In this document: piece by piece, positions 1 through 9,067 of the stretch | Numbering within the stretch: position 1 is the stretch's first letter | Layout: each line of letters begins with the position of its first letter | Assembly (NCBI GenBank): GCA_963828385.1 | Contig: CAWHEF010000002.1 | Coordinates: forward strand, 496,001-560,000 | DNA: 64,000 nucleotides | Source of the DNA: Bog-756 sp963828385 | Lineage (GTDB): Bacteria > Actinomycetota > Acidimicrobiia > Acidimicrobiales > RAAP-2 | Direction: 5' to 3' | The notes under the pieces: model-generated | The model's database searches: none | Seen by the model: the letters and a program-made list of their open reading frames with translations, nothing else | Told to the model about the DNA's origin: nothing | Translations under genes and position numbers: made by a program

Positions 1-328
1 CCATGAGACTGATCAGTCGAGCGTGGTCTTGCTGATGGCACGGGGCAAAACCGACACCACAATTCCCGGTGACCACCGTCGTCACGCCGTGCTCCGACGA
101 CGGATCGAGACGTTGGGCCCAGGTGGCGTGGCCGTCGTAGTGGGTGTGGATGTCGACAAAGCCCGGGGTCACGATCCGGTCCGTAGCGTCGATCTCGCTT
201 TCGCCTTGCCCGTCGCAAGCGCCCACGGCCGCGATACGCCCTTCACGGACGCCGACGTCGCCGACGAACGGCCGGTCGCCCGTCCCATCGACGATCGTGC
301 CCCTTCGGATCACCAGGCTGTACTGCAC
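1..328 (-). CDS. N-acyl-D-amino-acid deacylase / D-aminoacylase-family amidohydrolase, N-terminal part
   Basis: The reverse strand reads openly from a GTG at 328 to the window edge, so only about 109 N-terminal residues are present and the gene runs off the left end. The start is supported by an AAGGAG ribosome binding site 7 bases upstream. The N-terminus has the amidohydrolase small beta-domain pattern (IVDGTGDRPFVGDVGV) followed by the metal-binding strand GFVDIHTHYDGHATW, whose HTHYD is typical of the D-aminoacylase branch. It is transcribed divergently from the SDR gene across a 112-base gap with a palindrome. Substrate cannot be told from this fragment; a dihydroorotase/hydantoinase-like enzyme is the main alternative. 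Confidence 0.85.
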   Translation of the reverse strand, partial: MQYSLVIRRGTIVDGTGDRPFVGDVGVREGRIAAVGACDGQGESEIDATDRIVTPGFVDIHTHYDGHATWAQRLDPSSEHGVTTVVTGNCGVGFAPCHQQDHARLISLM

Positions 329-388
329 CGACTGTCTCCTTCAGGCCGCCCCGGGTCTCCGTACCGGGACCGTCCCCTCGGTTTCAGG

Positions 389-405
389 TTAGACTCCAAG
401 TCTAA
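389..405. promoter_or_regulatory. Inverted repeat, candidate operator between divergent genes
   Basis: TTAGACT and AGTCTAA form perfect 7-base arms around a CCA spacer, and the symmetry extends to flanking GG/CC with one bulged base. It sits between the divergent amidohydrolase and SDR genes, where a dimeric repressor could control both. No regulator gene is adjacent, so the cognate protein is unknown. Confidence 0.5.
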
Positions 406-440
406 ACCAGAAATCGAAGAACCACGAGTCCAGGAGGGAA

Positions 441-1234
441 ATGTCGGGTTCGAACATCGTCTCTGTCGGAGAGGGCGAGTTGGACGGCAAGGTGGCCATC
501 GTCACCGGGGGCGGGGGTGGTATCGGTGCCATCTTCGGGCGGGAGCTCGCTGTCCTGTGGGGCGTCGGTTGTCCTGGCCGATCTGGCCGAGGATCGGGCA
601 GCAATGGCCGCTGATGAGATCGTACGATGGGGAGGCCAGGCTGTCGGCATGGCCCTGGACGTGACCGACGTCGCCTCCACCCAGGCGGTTGTCTCCACCG
701 CAAGCTCGACCTTCGGCGGCGTCGATATCCTCGTGAACTGCGCCGCACTCATGGCGGAGATCCCCATCCATCCGCTTGATCGGCTTCCCGTCGAATGGTG
801 GGAACGGGTGCTGAGCGTCAACGTGACGGGTCCTTTCCTCTGTTCGCAGGCTGCCGTACCGGCGATGGAAGCACGAGGTGGTGGCAGGATCATCAATATG
901 GTGTCGGCCGGTGCGTTTATGCCAGCCGGCGTGTACGGCGTGAGCAAGTACGCATTGGTCAGTCTGACCTTGAATCTGGCCGCCGAGCTCGGTCATCGCG
1001 GGGTCACCGTCAATGCCATCGCACCGGGGCTGGTCATCGACGAAGCGGGCTACACGGGCCGCTCCGGAAAACGGGATCCGAGAGATGCTCCGGGAGAGGG
1101 TCCCGCTGAAGACGCACGTCGAGGGAACGCCCGAGGATCTCTTCGGCACCCTCCTCCTTCTGGCGGGCCCTCGGGGAGCATGGATCACCGGACAGACCAT
1201 CGGCGTCGACGGTGGCTGGGCCATGCGGTTCTAG
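441..1234 (+). pseudogene. Short-chain dehydrogenase/reductase (SDR), two frame breaks
   Basis: Classical SDR, an NAD(P)-dependent oxidoreductase of about 260 residues. ATG 441 follows GGAGGG. The cofactor motif TGGGGGIG lies near residue 25, and the catalytic Ser with YGVSK is in the stretch VSAGAFMPAGVYGVSKYAL. The C-terminus ends GQTIGVDGGWAMRF as in intact family members. The frame shifts by one base near 545-560 and again near 1065-1080; each time the next frame continues family-like sequence, so one extra base at each site explains it. It lies 16 bases before an aldehyde dehydrogenase, which fits an alcohol-to-acid oxidation pair. The substrate is unknown. The breaks are probably sequencing errors, but decay cannot be excluded. 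Confidence 0.8.
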
Positions 1235-1250
1235 ACGAGGAGGCAGACAC

Positions 1251-2746
1251 ATGACGGCAGCCGACTTTCGCAGTCTCGACCTCGGAATGGTCGGTCCGTT
1301 CCTCGACGGTAGCTCCCAGATCGGTTCCTCGGAGGGAACGGTGGACCACATCAACCCGGCCACCGGTTTCGTCAACGGAACGGTGGATATCGGAGGTGTG
1401 GCTGAAATCGACGAGGCGGTGGCTGCTGCGGTCGCCGCCGGCCCGGAATGGCGGTCGCTGACCCTGGAGTCTCGTCGGCGAATCCTTCTCCGCATCGAAC
1501 AACTGGTCGAAGGACACGCCGAGGAGCTGGCTCGACTCACCACTTTGGAGCTTGGCCATCCCACGATCTTCGCCGTGGCGCACCCCATCCTCTGCGCGTC
1601 GTGGTTCGGCTACTACGCCGGCTGGGTGGACAAGATCGAAGGGGCAACGATTCCCCTGACCGGGTTCAATTCGGGGTTCGACTACACCCAGCGCGAACCC
1701 TACGGCGTGATCGGGGTCATCATCACGTGGAACGGGCCGCTCGTCTCCATCGGGATGAAGGTGGCTCCGGCGCTGGCCGCCGGAAATACCGTCGTGTTGA
1801 AAACGCCCGATATGGCACCGTTCGCCTGTCAGCGGTTTGCGGAGCTCGCTCTCGAAGCGGGCTTGCCGCCCGGCGTACTGCAAGTCGTACCCGGAGGCCC
1901 CACCGCCGGTGACCGGTTGGTTCGCCATCCTGCAGTCGGCAAGATCTCGTTCACGGGCGGGCTGGCCACAGCCCGCGTCATCATGGCGGCGGCCAGCGAG
2001 CGGCTGGTGCCGGTGGTCTTCGAGCTGGGGGGCAAATCGGCAAATTTGATCTTCCCTGACGCTGACATCGACAGAGCAGTGAGCCTCTCGGTGGGGTCGT
2101 GCTTCACGATGTCCGGTCAGGGGTGCGTGCTGGCCACTCGACTTCTGGCCCATCGGTCGATTTATGACGAGGTCGTCGAGAAGGCCCAGGCATGACTGGC
2201 GCGCTTCAGGTCGGTGATCCGTTCGACCCGAAGTCGTCGTGGGGCCGGTGGTGTCGGGGCCAGCTTTGATCGGGTGATCAGTGCGATTGACAAGGCGCGG
2301 GACGATGAGGACTGTCGGGTGGTCTGCGGTGGTGGACCCGTTGACCGGGAGTCCTTGCCGGAACTGAATCGTGGCGGGTTACTTCATCCAGCCCACGGTT
2401 CTCGCTGACGTTGGGCCCACTGAGCGAGATTGCGGTCAGCGAAGTATTCGGGCCGGTGCTGAGTGTGATGCCGTTTCGACGACGAAGATGAGGCTGTCAG
2501 AATCGCCAACGGGACGAGCTACGGCCTTGGTGCGTACCTTCAGACCACGGACGTGAGCCGGGTACAGCGTATCGTCCCTCGGCTCGAGGCAGGGACCGTG
2601 TCGGTCAACGGGACCACGGCCCTTCCCGCTGGTGCACCTTTTGGTGGCTACAAACAGAGTGGGTTTGGCCGCGAGGGCGGATTCGAAGGCTTGCTCGAGT
2701 TCTTGCAGACGAAAAACGTGCACATTTCCGATTTGACGGTATGTGA
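1251..2746 (+). pseudogene. NAD(P)-dependent aldehyde dehydrogenase, multiple frame breaks
   Basis: Aldehyde dehydrogenase superfamily. ATG 1251 follows GAGGAGG. The first 314 codons are intact: the cofactor site (IGVIITWNGPL), FTGG, the general base Glu in FELGGKSANL, and the catalytic Cys in SGQGCVLATR. After 2192 the reading moves between frames about six times (near 2190, 2231, 2257, 2380, 2418 and 2485) while still spelling family sequence such as VVVGPVV, SEVFGPVLSV, NGTSYGLGAY and PFGGYKQSGFGRE. Both single-base gains and losses are needed. The end is approximate: a TGA at 2744 follows the usual terminal KNVHI. It probably works with the upstream SDR. The density of indels makes this the least reliable stretch of the window. 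Confidence 0.75.
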
Positions 2747-2810
2747 GAGCCTCGCTGGGGCTTCCCCCGGCGGCCTCGTCGTTGTGCCGGGCTGGGTTGC
2801 GACCACGCCA

Positions 2811-3939
2811 TCACGGTCTGGTGGTCGAAGCTTGTCGCTGTGCTTTCCTGAGGTTGCCGATCCCGAGGTCGCCGTCCGGGCGTTTGTTGGAATCGTGGTC
2901 GTCGGCGGCGGTGGCGGTCGAGGCGTCCTCGGTCGTCCGCGAGCGACTCAAGCAGGTCCAGCGACGGTACGAAGAACAGCGTGCCCGTCACGGCGGTCGA
3001 CACGTCGAGGATGTGGTCGTAGTTCCCGGCAGGTGCTCCGACGAACATGCGTTCCAGCATGAGCAGGGTGATCGCAGGGTCTGCGGCGTACGCGATGTAG
3101 TACGTGCCGTACTCACCAGCCCCGGGGTCGCCGAATGCCATGTTGTCGCGGACGATGTCGTGCTCCACCCCGTGCTCGTCGACGATCGTGTTCAGCGTGA
3201 CGTGCGAGTTGCTGGGTTGGATGTCGTCGGCCAGCTCGATGTCATCGAGTTTGGTGCGTCCGATGACATGCTCCTGCTCTTCGGTGGACAGGGCGCCCCA
3301 GGCGTCGAGGTCGTGCACGTACTTCTGGACGATGACGTAGCTGCCACCGGCGAAGTCGGGTTCACTGCCGGCGTCGATGATGGCAGCCTCGATGGCGGCG
3401 CGGCCGGTCGGGTTCTCGGTGCCGTCGACGAACCCCAGCAGGTCGCGCGAGTCGAAGTATCGGAAGCCAACCGTGTGGTCCTCGACCTGCACATCCGTAC
3501 CGAGCGCCTTGACGAGCTGCCGCGTCAGCTCGAACACGAGATCGCGGCGGTTGGCGCGGATGTGGAACAGAACATCGCCGGGAGTGGCGGGCGCGTCGTG
3601 CGGAGAACCGCGAACGCCGCGGAACGGGTGCAGTCGCGCCGGTCGCGGTGCGCCGGGTGGCCGAAACCGATCCCAGTACTGCGACCCGAACCCGACCACA
3701 CATGTCAGATTTGCCTCGGACTGACGGAATCCGACGGCCCGTACGAGGGAGCCGACGTCCGAGACGATGTCGAGAACGCGCTCGTCGCCCCCCTCGGTGT
3801 CACGAACACTCACGACGAGGAAGGCCGCGGACGTGGTAAGCGTGCCGAGCACGGCCTGGGGCTCGGGACCCTCCGCCGCCAAGCCGCCCACGCTCCCGGT
3901 GCCCTCGATCGCATTCAGCGGCATGCGACAGTCTGTCAT
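2811..3939 (-). CDS. DyP-type heme peroxidase with encapsulin-targeting-like tail, one frame break
   Basis: Dye-decolorizing peroxidase of about 374 residues. Visible family residues are GFVDGTENPTG (catalytic Asp near 172), the proximal heme His in NSHVTLN (near 246) and the distal Arg in IVRDNMAFG (near 264). The open frame carries on past the natural end into antisense of the aldehyde dehydrogenase. Removing one base near 2937 joins LESLADD to a different frame that ends at TGA 2811-2813 and contains DGDLGIGNLRK. That peptide matches the DGSLGIGSL-type encapsulin cargo-loading tail known from actinobacterial DyPs. ATG 3939 was chosen as the first start giving a normal N-terminus; ATG 3924 is possible. 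The encapsulin shell gene is not in the window. The tail in the second frame is inferred. Confidence 0.85.
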
Positions 3940-3987
3940 GCGCCCTGCCAGGGGTTTCCGGCCGATGATCCCCAACTCTAGGGACGA

Positions 3988-3993
3988 TAGACT
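3988..3993 (+). promoter_or_regulatory. -10 element TAGACT of leaderless antitoxin promoter, with overlapping direct repeat
   Basis: TAGACT ends 6 bases before ATG 4000, so the transcript would begin at or next to the start codon. The 10-base word GACTAAGTCC occurs at 3990-3999 and again at 4002-4011. This direct repeat straddles the start and is a candidate autoregulatory operator for the antitoxin. Confidence 0.5.
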
Positions 3994-3999
3994 AAGTCC

Positions 4000-4233
4000 A
4001 TGACTAAGTCCGTAGGTGTCCATCAGGCCAAGACTCACCTCTCGCGCTTGTTGGATGATGTGGCCGCCGGGGAGGAGGTCCTCATCACCCGTCGGGGCGT
4101 ACCGGCGGCCCGTCTCGTGGCGCTGCGCGAGCAGACCCTGCGGGCCTTCGGCGTCGACCGAGGCAGTTTGGTCGTCCCGGAGGATTTCGACGCCCCGCTC
4201 GACGACGACATCCTCGATCACTTCGAACGCTGA
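4000..4233 (+). CDS. Phd/YefM-type antitoxin
   Basis: 77-residue antitoxin of the Phd/YefM fold, which binds its promoter as a dimer and neutralises the toxin with its C-terminal tail. The N-terminus shows the family pattern VGVHQAKTHLSRLLDDV and EVLITRRGVPAARLV. The acidic C-terminal segment (EDFDAPLDDDILDHFE) is the likely toxin-binding part. It starts at ATG 4000 without a ribosome binding site but behind a leaderless-type -10 box. The toxin gene starts 4 bases after its stop. Repression through the GACTAAGTCC repeat is inferred. Confidence 0.9.
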   Translation: MTKSVGVHQAKTHLSRLLDDVAAGEEVLITRRGVPAARLVALREQTLRAFGVDRGSLVVPEDFDAPLDDDILDHFER

Positions 4234-4237
4234 GCGT

Positions 4238-4624
4238 GTGAAACTCCTCCTCGACACGCACGTCTTCCTTTGGCTGCTTGCCGAACCGGAGCGGCTTGGA
4301 GGTCACATCGCCTCGCTTGAAGATCCCGGGAACGAACTCCTTGTCTCGGCGGCCAGCTCGTGGGAGATCGCCATCAAGGTCCAACTCGGCAAGCTCGATC
4401 TGCCAGACGATCCGAAGCGGTATGTACCGAACCGCATGCAGGCGATCGGGGCGAAGCCTCTGCCCATCGAGCACAATCACGCCCTCGCCGTGAGCGAGCT
4501 CCCCCCGCTTCACAGAGACCCCTTCGACCGGCTCCTGGTGGCGCAGGCTCGCGACCTGGGCCTCCAGGTTGTCACCGCCGATGTACAGATCACGCTCTAC
4601 GACGTGGAGGCGCTCCTGGTGTGA
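4238..4624 (+). CDS. PIN-domain VapC-family ribonuclease toxin
   Basis: 128-residue PIN-domain toxin, expected to be a Mg-dependent RNase kept inactive by the preceding antitoxin. It belongs to the DTHVFLW branch of PIN proteins. Acidic active-site residues are visible as Asp in LLDTHVFLWLL, Glu in SSWEIAIK, Asp in RDPFDRLLVAQA and Asp in VVTADVQI. The GTG start at 4238 lies 4 bases after the antitoxin stop, so the two are co-transcribed. Length is normal and the frame intact. The RNA target is unknown. Confidence 0.92.
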   Translation: MKLLLDTHVFLWLLAEPERLGGHIASLEDPGNELLVSAASSWEIAIKVQLGKLDLPDDPKRYVPNRMQAIGAKPLPIEHNHALAVSELPPLHRDPFDRLLVAQARDLGLQVVTADVQITLYDVEALLV

Positions 4625-4636
4625 CGGTCCGGCTCA

Positions 4637-4662
4637 GCCACCGTGAGGGGATCGGCGGTGGC
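4637..4662. terminator. Hairpin between convergent vapC and metE
   Basis: GCCACCG pairs perfectly with CGGTGGC across a 12-base loop in the 68-base gap between two converging genes. There is no T-run, so bidirectional termination is only a guess. Confidence 0.3.
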
Positions 4663-4692
4663 GCGACCGTGGGCTCGTGGGTGTCGCTCTCG

Positions 4693-6975
4693 TCACAGAG
4701 AGGCGCGAACTCGGCGGGCAGCGGTCACCATGTGGTCGAGAGCAGGACCCACCTCGTCGTAGCTACGGGTTTTGAGCCCGCAGTCGGGGTTCACCCATAG
4801 CCGATCGGGTCCGAGAGCGGAGAGGGCCCGACGCAGGAGCCCTTCGATCTCGTCGATCTCGGGGACGGTCGGGGCGTGTACGTCATAGACGCCCGGGCCC
4901 ACCCCGCCCCGGTACCGAGCATGTCGAAGGCCCCCGACGAGTCCCATGTGGGAGCGGGCAGCCTCGAGTGAGACGACATCGATGTCGAGGTCTTCCAACG
5001 CGTCGATGACGTCGCCGAGCTGGGCGTAGCACATATGCGTGTGCACCTGGGTTGCCGCATCGGCGGCCGAGACGACGAGCCGGAAGGTCCGGGTGGCCCA
5101 GGCGAGGTAGGAGGGACGGTCACGCCCGCGGAGAGGCAGCCCCTCGCGCAGTCCCGGCTCGTCCACTTGGATGACAGCGATGCCGGACGACTGAAGGTCG
5201 GCGAGCTCGTCGCGGAGGGCCAGGCCGAGCTGCGTGGCGGTCTCGGCTTCGGGTTGGTCGTCCCTGACGAACGACCAACGCAACATGGTGACTGGTCCGG
5301 TGAGCATGCCCTTGACCGGCTTGGTGGTCCTCGACTGGGCGTAGCTGGTCCACTCGAGGGTCATCGGTGCCGGTCTCGTCACATCCCCGAAAAGCACCGG
5401 CGGCCGGACGCAGCGCGACCCGTAGGACTGGACCCATCCGTCCTGGGGAACGACGAACCCGGTGAGCTGCTCGGCGAAGTACCGCACCATGTCGTCGCGC
5501 TCTGGCTCGCCGTGGACGACCACGTCGAGGCCGAGCTCCTCTTGGAGGGCGATCACGCGGTCGATCTCGGATCGCAGCGAGTCGCGGTACTCGTCGTCCC
5601 CGCTACGTCCGGATCGCATGCGTCGCCCGAGCGGCACGCAGCTCGGCCGTTTGGGGGAACGATCCGATGGTCGTCGTGGGAAGCGGCGGCAGAGCTCAGC
5701 CGGTCGCGCTGAACCTCGGTGCGTTCCTCGACCGACGCCGTTCGCCGGGGATCGCCGTCGGCTGCCGTCATTCGCTCACGCACCCCTGTTTCCCGCACGC
5801 GCCGGTGAGCGTTGCCGGCCATCGAGGACGGCCCGGTTGGCCTCGATGTCCCCGGCCACGGCAGCCCGGCCCTCGCTCGTTCCCCGGGCCAACACCGCCA
5901 GCTCGTCGAGCTTCTCCTGGGCGAAGGCGAGCCACGGCCGCACCTCTTCGTCGAGGACGTCCTCGTCTGCGAGGCTGAGAGGGACGTGCTGGAGCGAGCA
6001 GGAAGTCGACGCGACGACCTCGTCGCAGAAGCTCGTGAGCGCTTCGAGCAGATCGAGCGAGGTATCGAGATCGTTTACCCAGACGTTGCGCCCATCGACC
6101 ACTCCGGCGAAGAGGACCTTGGACCCGACGCCTCCGGCGTCGGACAGCAAGGTGATGTTCTCTCGGCCGCGGCAGAAGTCGAGGCCCACCCCCTCGACCG
6201 GCAGGTCGGCGAGCATTCCCATCGCAGCTCCCACGTGACCGAAGTAGGTTGAAACGGCGATGTTCGGGCGGCCGGGTTGCTCCGCCAGCCGACGGTAGGC
6301 ACGGTCGAATTCGGCGAGCTCGTCGTCGGAACGGTCCTCCACGAGCGACGGTTCGTCCAGGCGCACCCAGGCGGCGCCCCGGCGAGCGAGCTCGGCCAAC
6401 ACCTCGGAGTAGGTGTCCACCAGGGGGTCGAGCACAGCCATAGGGTCGAATCCCGAGTGGGTCGATGCACTGCGCAACAGAAATGTGAGGGGACCGAGCA
6501 ATACCGGTGTGGTCGAGATACCCAGGTCGGCGGCCTCGGTCAGCTCACGTGCCGCCTTGGCGCCGTTCGGACGGAAGGCGGTCTCGGGCCCGATCTCGGG
6601 CACGAGGTGGTGATAGTTGGTGTCGAACCACTTGGTGAGTTCCAGTGGCCTGACCGGATGCCCGTCGATGTCACCACCACGAGCCATGGCGAAGTAACGG
6701 TCGGGTCCTGGCGCGTCACTGTCTGGGCGGAAGCGGGACGGAATGGCGCCCACGGTGACGGCGGTGTCGAGCACGTGGTCGTAGAGCGAGAAGTCGTTGG
6801 AAGGGATGATGTCCACGCCCGCCGCCACCAGTGTCTGCCAGTTGCGTCGCCGGATAGCCGACGCCGTGGCCTCGAGCGCATTGGCGTCGATCCGCCCCAT
6901 CCAGAAGCCCTCGAGCGCCCACTTGAGCGCCCTGCCCTCGCCGATCCGCGGCATGCCGTGCACCGCCGTCCTCAT
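4693..6975 (-). pseudogene. metE: Cobalamin-independent methionine synthase MetE, three frame breaks
   Basis: Transfers a methyl group from 5-methyltetrahydropteroyl-polyglutamate to homocysteine to form methionine. The N-terminal barrel is intact from ATG 6975 (GMPRIGEGRALKWALEGFW, LTKWFDTNYH) to about 5780. Single-base gains then move the frame near 5785, 5690 and 5625, with TTTIGSFPQTAELRAARA in the middle piece. The C-terminal barrel reads to the stop at 4693. Zinc ligands are visible as His and Cys in THMCYAQ and Cys in NPDCGLKTR. Total length, about 760 codons, is normal. The start overlaps the alkA stop (ATGA). Since all parts are well conserved, the breaks are more likely sequencing errors than decay. 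Confidence 0.88.
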
Positions 6976-7985
6976 CGGGGCCCATCCGGTCCGGCGGAAC
7001 CCCGCCGTCGACGGCCGGGCCCCTTCGATTGCTTCGCAGTCGGTTGGACGTGACCGGCGCCCGCCAAGGCGTCGAGCAGGAGGTGAAAGTACACGAGGCC
7101 ACCGTAGGGCGCCCAGGACCGGGACAGCTCGGCGATCGCGTCGTAGCCGCCGGAGGGGGCGAGGCCGAAACGCTTCTGGAGGTTGTTGCGGGCTCCGACG
7201 TCGTCACCCGGGAGCACGTGGAGACGCCCGAGCCCGCGCAACAGCGTGTATTCGGCGCTCCACCTCCCGATCCCTCTGAGCCCGAGGAGCGTTGCCATCG
7301 CCTGCTCGTCGTCGGCGTCGTGCAGCGCCTCGAGGTCGAGCTCCCCAATGGCTACGCGGTCGGCGAGGGTGGTGACGGCAAGAGCCTTGGATCTGCTGAA
7401 CCCGAGCTCCCGCAGATCTTCGTGACGGGCTACCGCCAGCCCCTCTGGCGTCGGGAAGCCGGGCGCCGCCTCTCGGGTGCCAGTCGTCGGGCCGTAGCGT
7501 TGTGCCAGCCGGTTGAGGAGGTGGATCCCGACGATGAGGGAGAGCTGCTGGCAGGCGATGGCATTCACCACCGCCTCGAAGACGCTCGGAAAGCGTGGTG
7601 GTCGCATACCGACGAAACGCCGGGCGAGGGCGGACAGACGGGGGTCCGAGTCGGCGAGCCGGTAGAAACCGTCGAGGTCGGCACTCAGCCCGAGGGTGGC
7701 TTGGAGAACGCGTCGTGCCTCGGTGAAGCACCCTTCATCAGGCGAAGTGCCCGCAGCCCGAAGCTCCACGGCGAGCAGCGGAGTCCCCATTCCCGGCTCC
7801 TGGCCTCCTCGCTCCTGGTGCACGGTGACCTCGACCGGCCGATCACCGTTCGTCAGGGTACGCCGATAGGAAGTGCCATCGAAGCGGTCCACTGCGTTGT
7901 GGGAACGTCGTCGCAGCGCCCAGACCGTCAGGTCCAACCGGAACGGAGCCGGCACTTCGATCCGAAACGTGCTCTTCACCATCAT
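6972..7985 (-). CDS. alkA: AlkA-like DNA-3-methyladenine glycosylase II
   Basis: 337-residue base-excision repair enzyme of the HhH-GPD superfamily, removing alkylated bases. An AlkA-type N-terminal beta domain is followed by the helical core (NAIACQQLSLIVGIHLLNRL), the helix-hairpin-helix LLGLRGIGRWSAEYTLL and the catalytic Asp in LPGDDVGA. The C-terminus (WAPYGGLVYFHLLLDAL) keeps the family's aromatic pattern. It starts at ATG 7985 with a second ATG at 7982; no strong ribosome binding site is seen. The stop overlaps the metE start by 4 bases, so the two are translationally coupled. This is an unusual pairing: one gene repairs methylation damage and the other makes the methyl-donor precursor. 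Confidence 0.88.
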   Translation of the reverse strand: MMVKSTFRIEVPAPFRLDLTVWALRRRSHNAVDRFDGTSYRRTLTNGDRPVEVTVHQERGGQEPGMGTPLLAVELRAAGTSPDEGCFTEARRVLQATLGLSADLDGFYRLADSDPRLSALARRFVGMRPPRFPSVFEAVVNAIACQQLSLIVGIHLLNRLAQRYGPTTGTREAAPGFPTPEGLAVARHEDLRELGFSRSKALAVTTLADRVAIGELDLEALHDADDEQAMATLLGLRGIGRWSAEYTLLRGLGRLHVLPGDDVGARNNLQKRFGLAPSGGYDAIAELSRSWAPYGGLVYFHLLLDALAGAGHVQPTAKQSKGPGRRRRGSAGPDGPR

Positions 7986-8068
7986 GTGCCCGCCCTATTC
8001 CGCCCGAAGGCTAGACGCGAACAAGACCACAGCGGCAGTGTTCCTGGCCAAGCAGGGCCCCATCTCCG

Positions 8069-8629
8069 TCAGTCGGGACGGCGACGATGGGCGAGGAGGG
8101 CCGCGATGCGGTCGAAGCGCGGGTCCTCGTCGCCGGCGATGCGCGCGACCCACCGCAGCACTTCGGCGGCGTCGATCTCGCTTCCGGATGTAAGCACCGA
8201 ATCGATATCGACCCAGTCTTGCGGACGGTTGAACACCGCCTTGCACACGACGAGATGGTCGGCGGCGAGGATCGAGATGGTGCCGTCGCCGAATGGCACC
8301 GTATGGCGCGCCTTCTCCGCTGCGTCGTGGAAGGGATCGTAGGAGAAGAAGAGGTCGATCGGCGTCTCGTCCCACATCACCCGGGCCTGACCGTCCCGCC
8401 GGACGAGCGCAGCGACGGATGGATCGTCTGCAGCAGCTCCCATGTGGACCAGAGGCCGAGCGATCTCGGTAAAGCGGTTGGCCGGCACGAAGACATTGAG
8501 GTCGATGTCGATGGTTGCCCGCGGCTCCGCATAGTAGGCGAGGGCCAACGCTCCTCCGAAGGCGTGGGGAGTCTGTGAGAGGGCCGACTCGATTGCCAGC
8601 ACCCGTTGGGCCAGCGTCAGCGTGCTCAT
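8069..8629 (-). CDS. AbiEii-like nucleotidyltransferase, putative toxin of an HTH/NTase pair
   Basis: 186-residue protein with the nucleotidyltransferase signature GGALALAYYAEPRATIDIDL: a GG motif and then a DxD-type acidic pair (DIDLNVF). It ends with a short helical tail. This arrangement is seen in AbiEii-type and related minimal NTase toxins that modify nucleotides or tRNA. ATG 8629 overlaps the stop of the upstream HTH gene (ATGA), so the pair is co-translated. The chemistry and target are unknown, and the toxin role is inferred from gene pairing only. Confidence 0.7.
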   Translation of the reverse strand: MSTLTLAQRVLAIESALSQTPHAFGGALALAYYAEPRATIDIDLNVFVPANRFTEIARPLVHMGAAADDPSVAALVRRDGQARVMWDETPIDLFFSYDPFHDAAEKARHTVPFGDGTISILAADHLVVCKAVFNRPQDWVDIDSVLTSGSEIDAAEVLRWVARIAGDEDPRFDRIAALLAHRRRPD

Positions 8630-8955
8630 GTCGAGATGAGCCGGGGTGCCTTCAGGACGGGCGGGCGCCGGCGAACGGGGATGGCGTCCGCCAATGTGAG
8701 CACGTCGAGCAGACGACGGGCGTGCTCACCGGCATCGGAAGCCGGTGGCAGGTCCTGCCCTGCCGGCCGCGAGTCGACCTGCAGCCGCTCTCCTGCTGCC
8801 TCGACGAGCTTGCGCAGCATCTCGTAGGTCGGGTCCCGGCGCCCGTGCTCGTATGCCGAGATGACCGGCTGGGACGTGCCCGCCCGCAGGGCCAGCTCAG
8901 CCTGGGTCAGCCCCTGCCGGCGCCGGACGGCCCGGATGACAGTCGCTGCGTTCAC
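8626..8955 (-). CDS. XRE-family helix-turn-helix regulator, putative antitoxin
   Basis: 109 residues with a classical XRE/Cro HTH at the N-terminus: RRRQGLTQAELALRAGTSQ then PVISAYEHGRRDPTYEMLRKL. It starts at GTG 8955 behind a leaderless -10 box and overlaps the nucleotidyltransferase gene by 4 bases. The likely role is to repress its own promoter and neutralise or control the partner. The C-terminal 40 residues are not recognised. Confidence 0.85.
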   Translation of the reverse strand: MNAATVIRAVRRRQGLTQAELALRAGTSQPVISAYEHGRRDPTYEMLRKLVEAAGERLQVDSRPAGQDLPPASDAGEHARRLLDVLTLADAIPVRRRPPVLKAPRLIST

Positions 8956-8961
8956 GTCCCG

Positions 8962-8967
8962 AGTATA
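8962..8967 (-). promoter_or_regulatory. -10 element TATACT, leaderless promoter of HTH/NTase pair
   Basis: On the reverse strand TATACT is followed by CGGGAC and then the GTG start at 8955, a 6-base spacing with no ribosome binding site. Transcription should begin at the start codon. Confidence 0.6.
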
Positions 8968-9067
8968 TCGGATCGTCTATAGGACCGGGCCTGAAGGGCA
9001 GCAGCACGAGCGGGTGGGAGCCACGAGCAGGTGGGCCGGAGGGGAGGGGTCGCAGCTGCACCCCAGC

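Noticed and set aside
7986..8068. Cobalamin or SAM riboswitch controlling alkA-metE
   Set aside because: The 83-base gap is too short for a cobalamin riboswitch and shows no SAM-riboswitch stem pattern.
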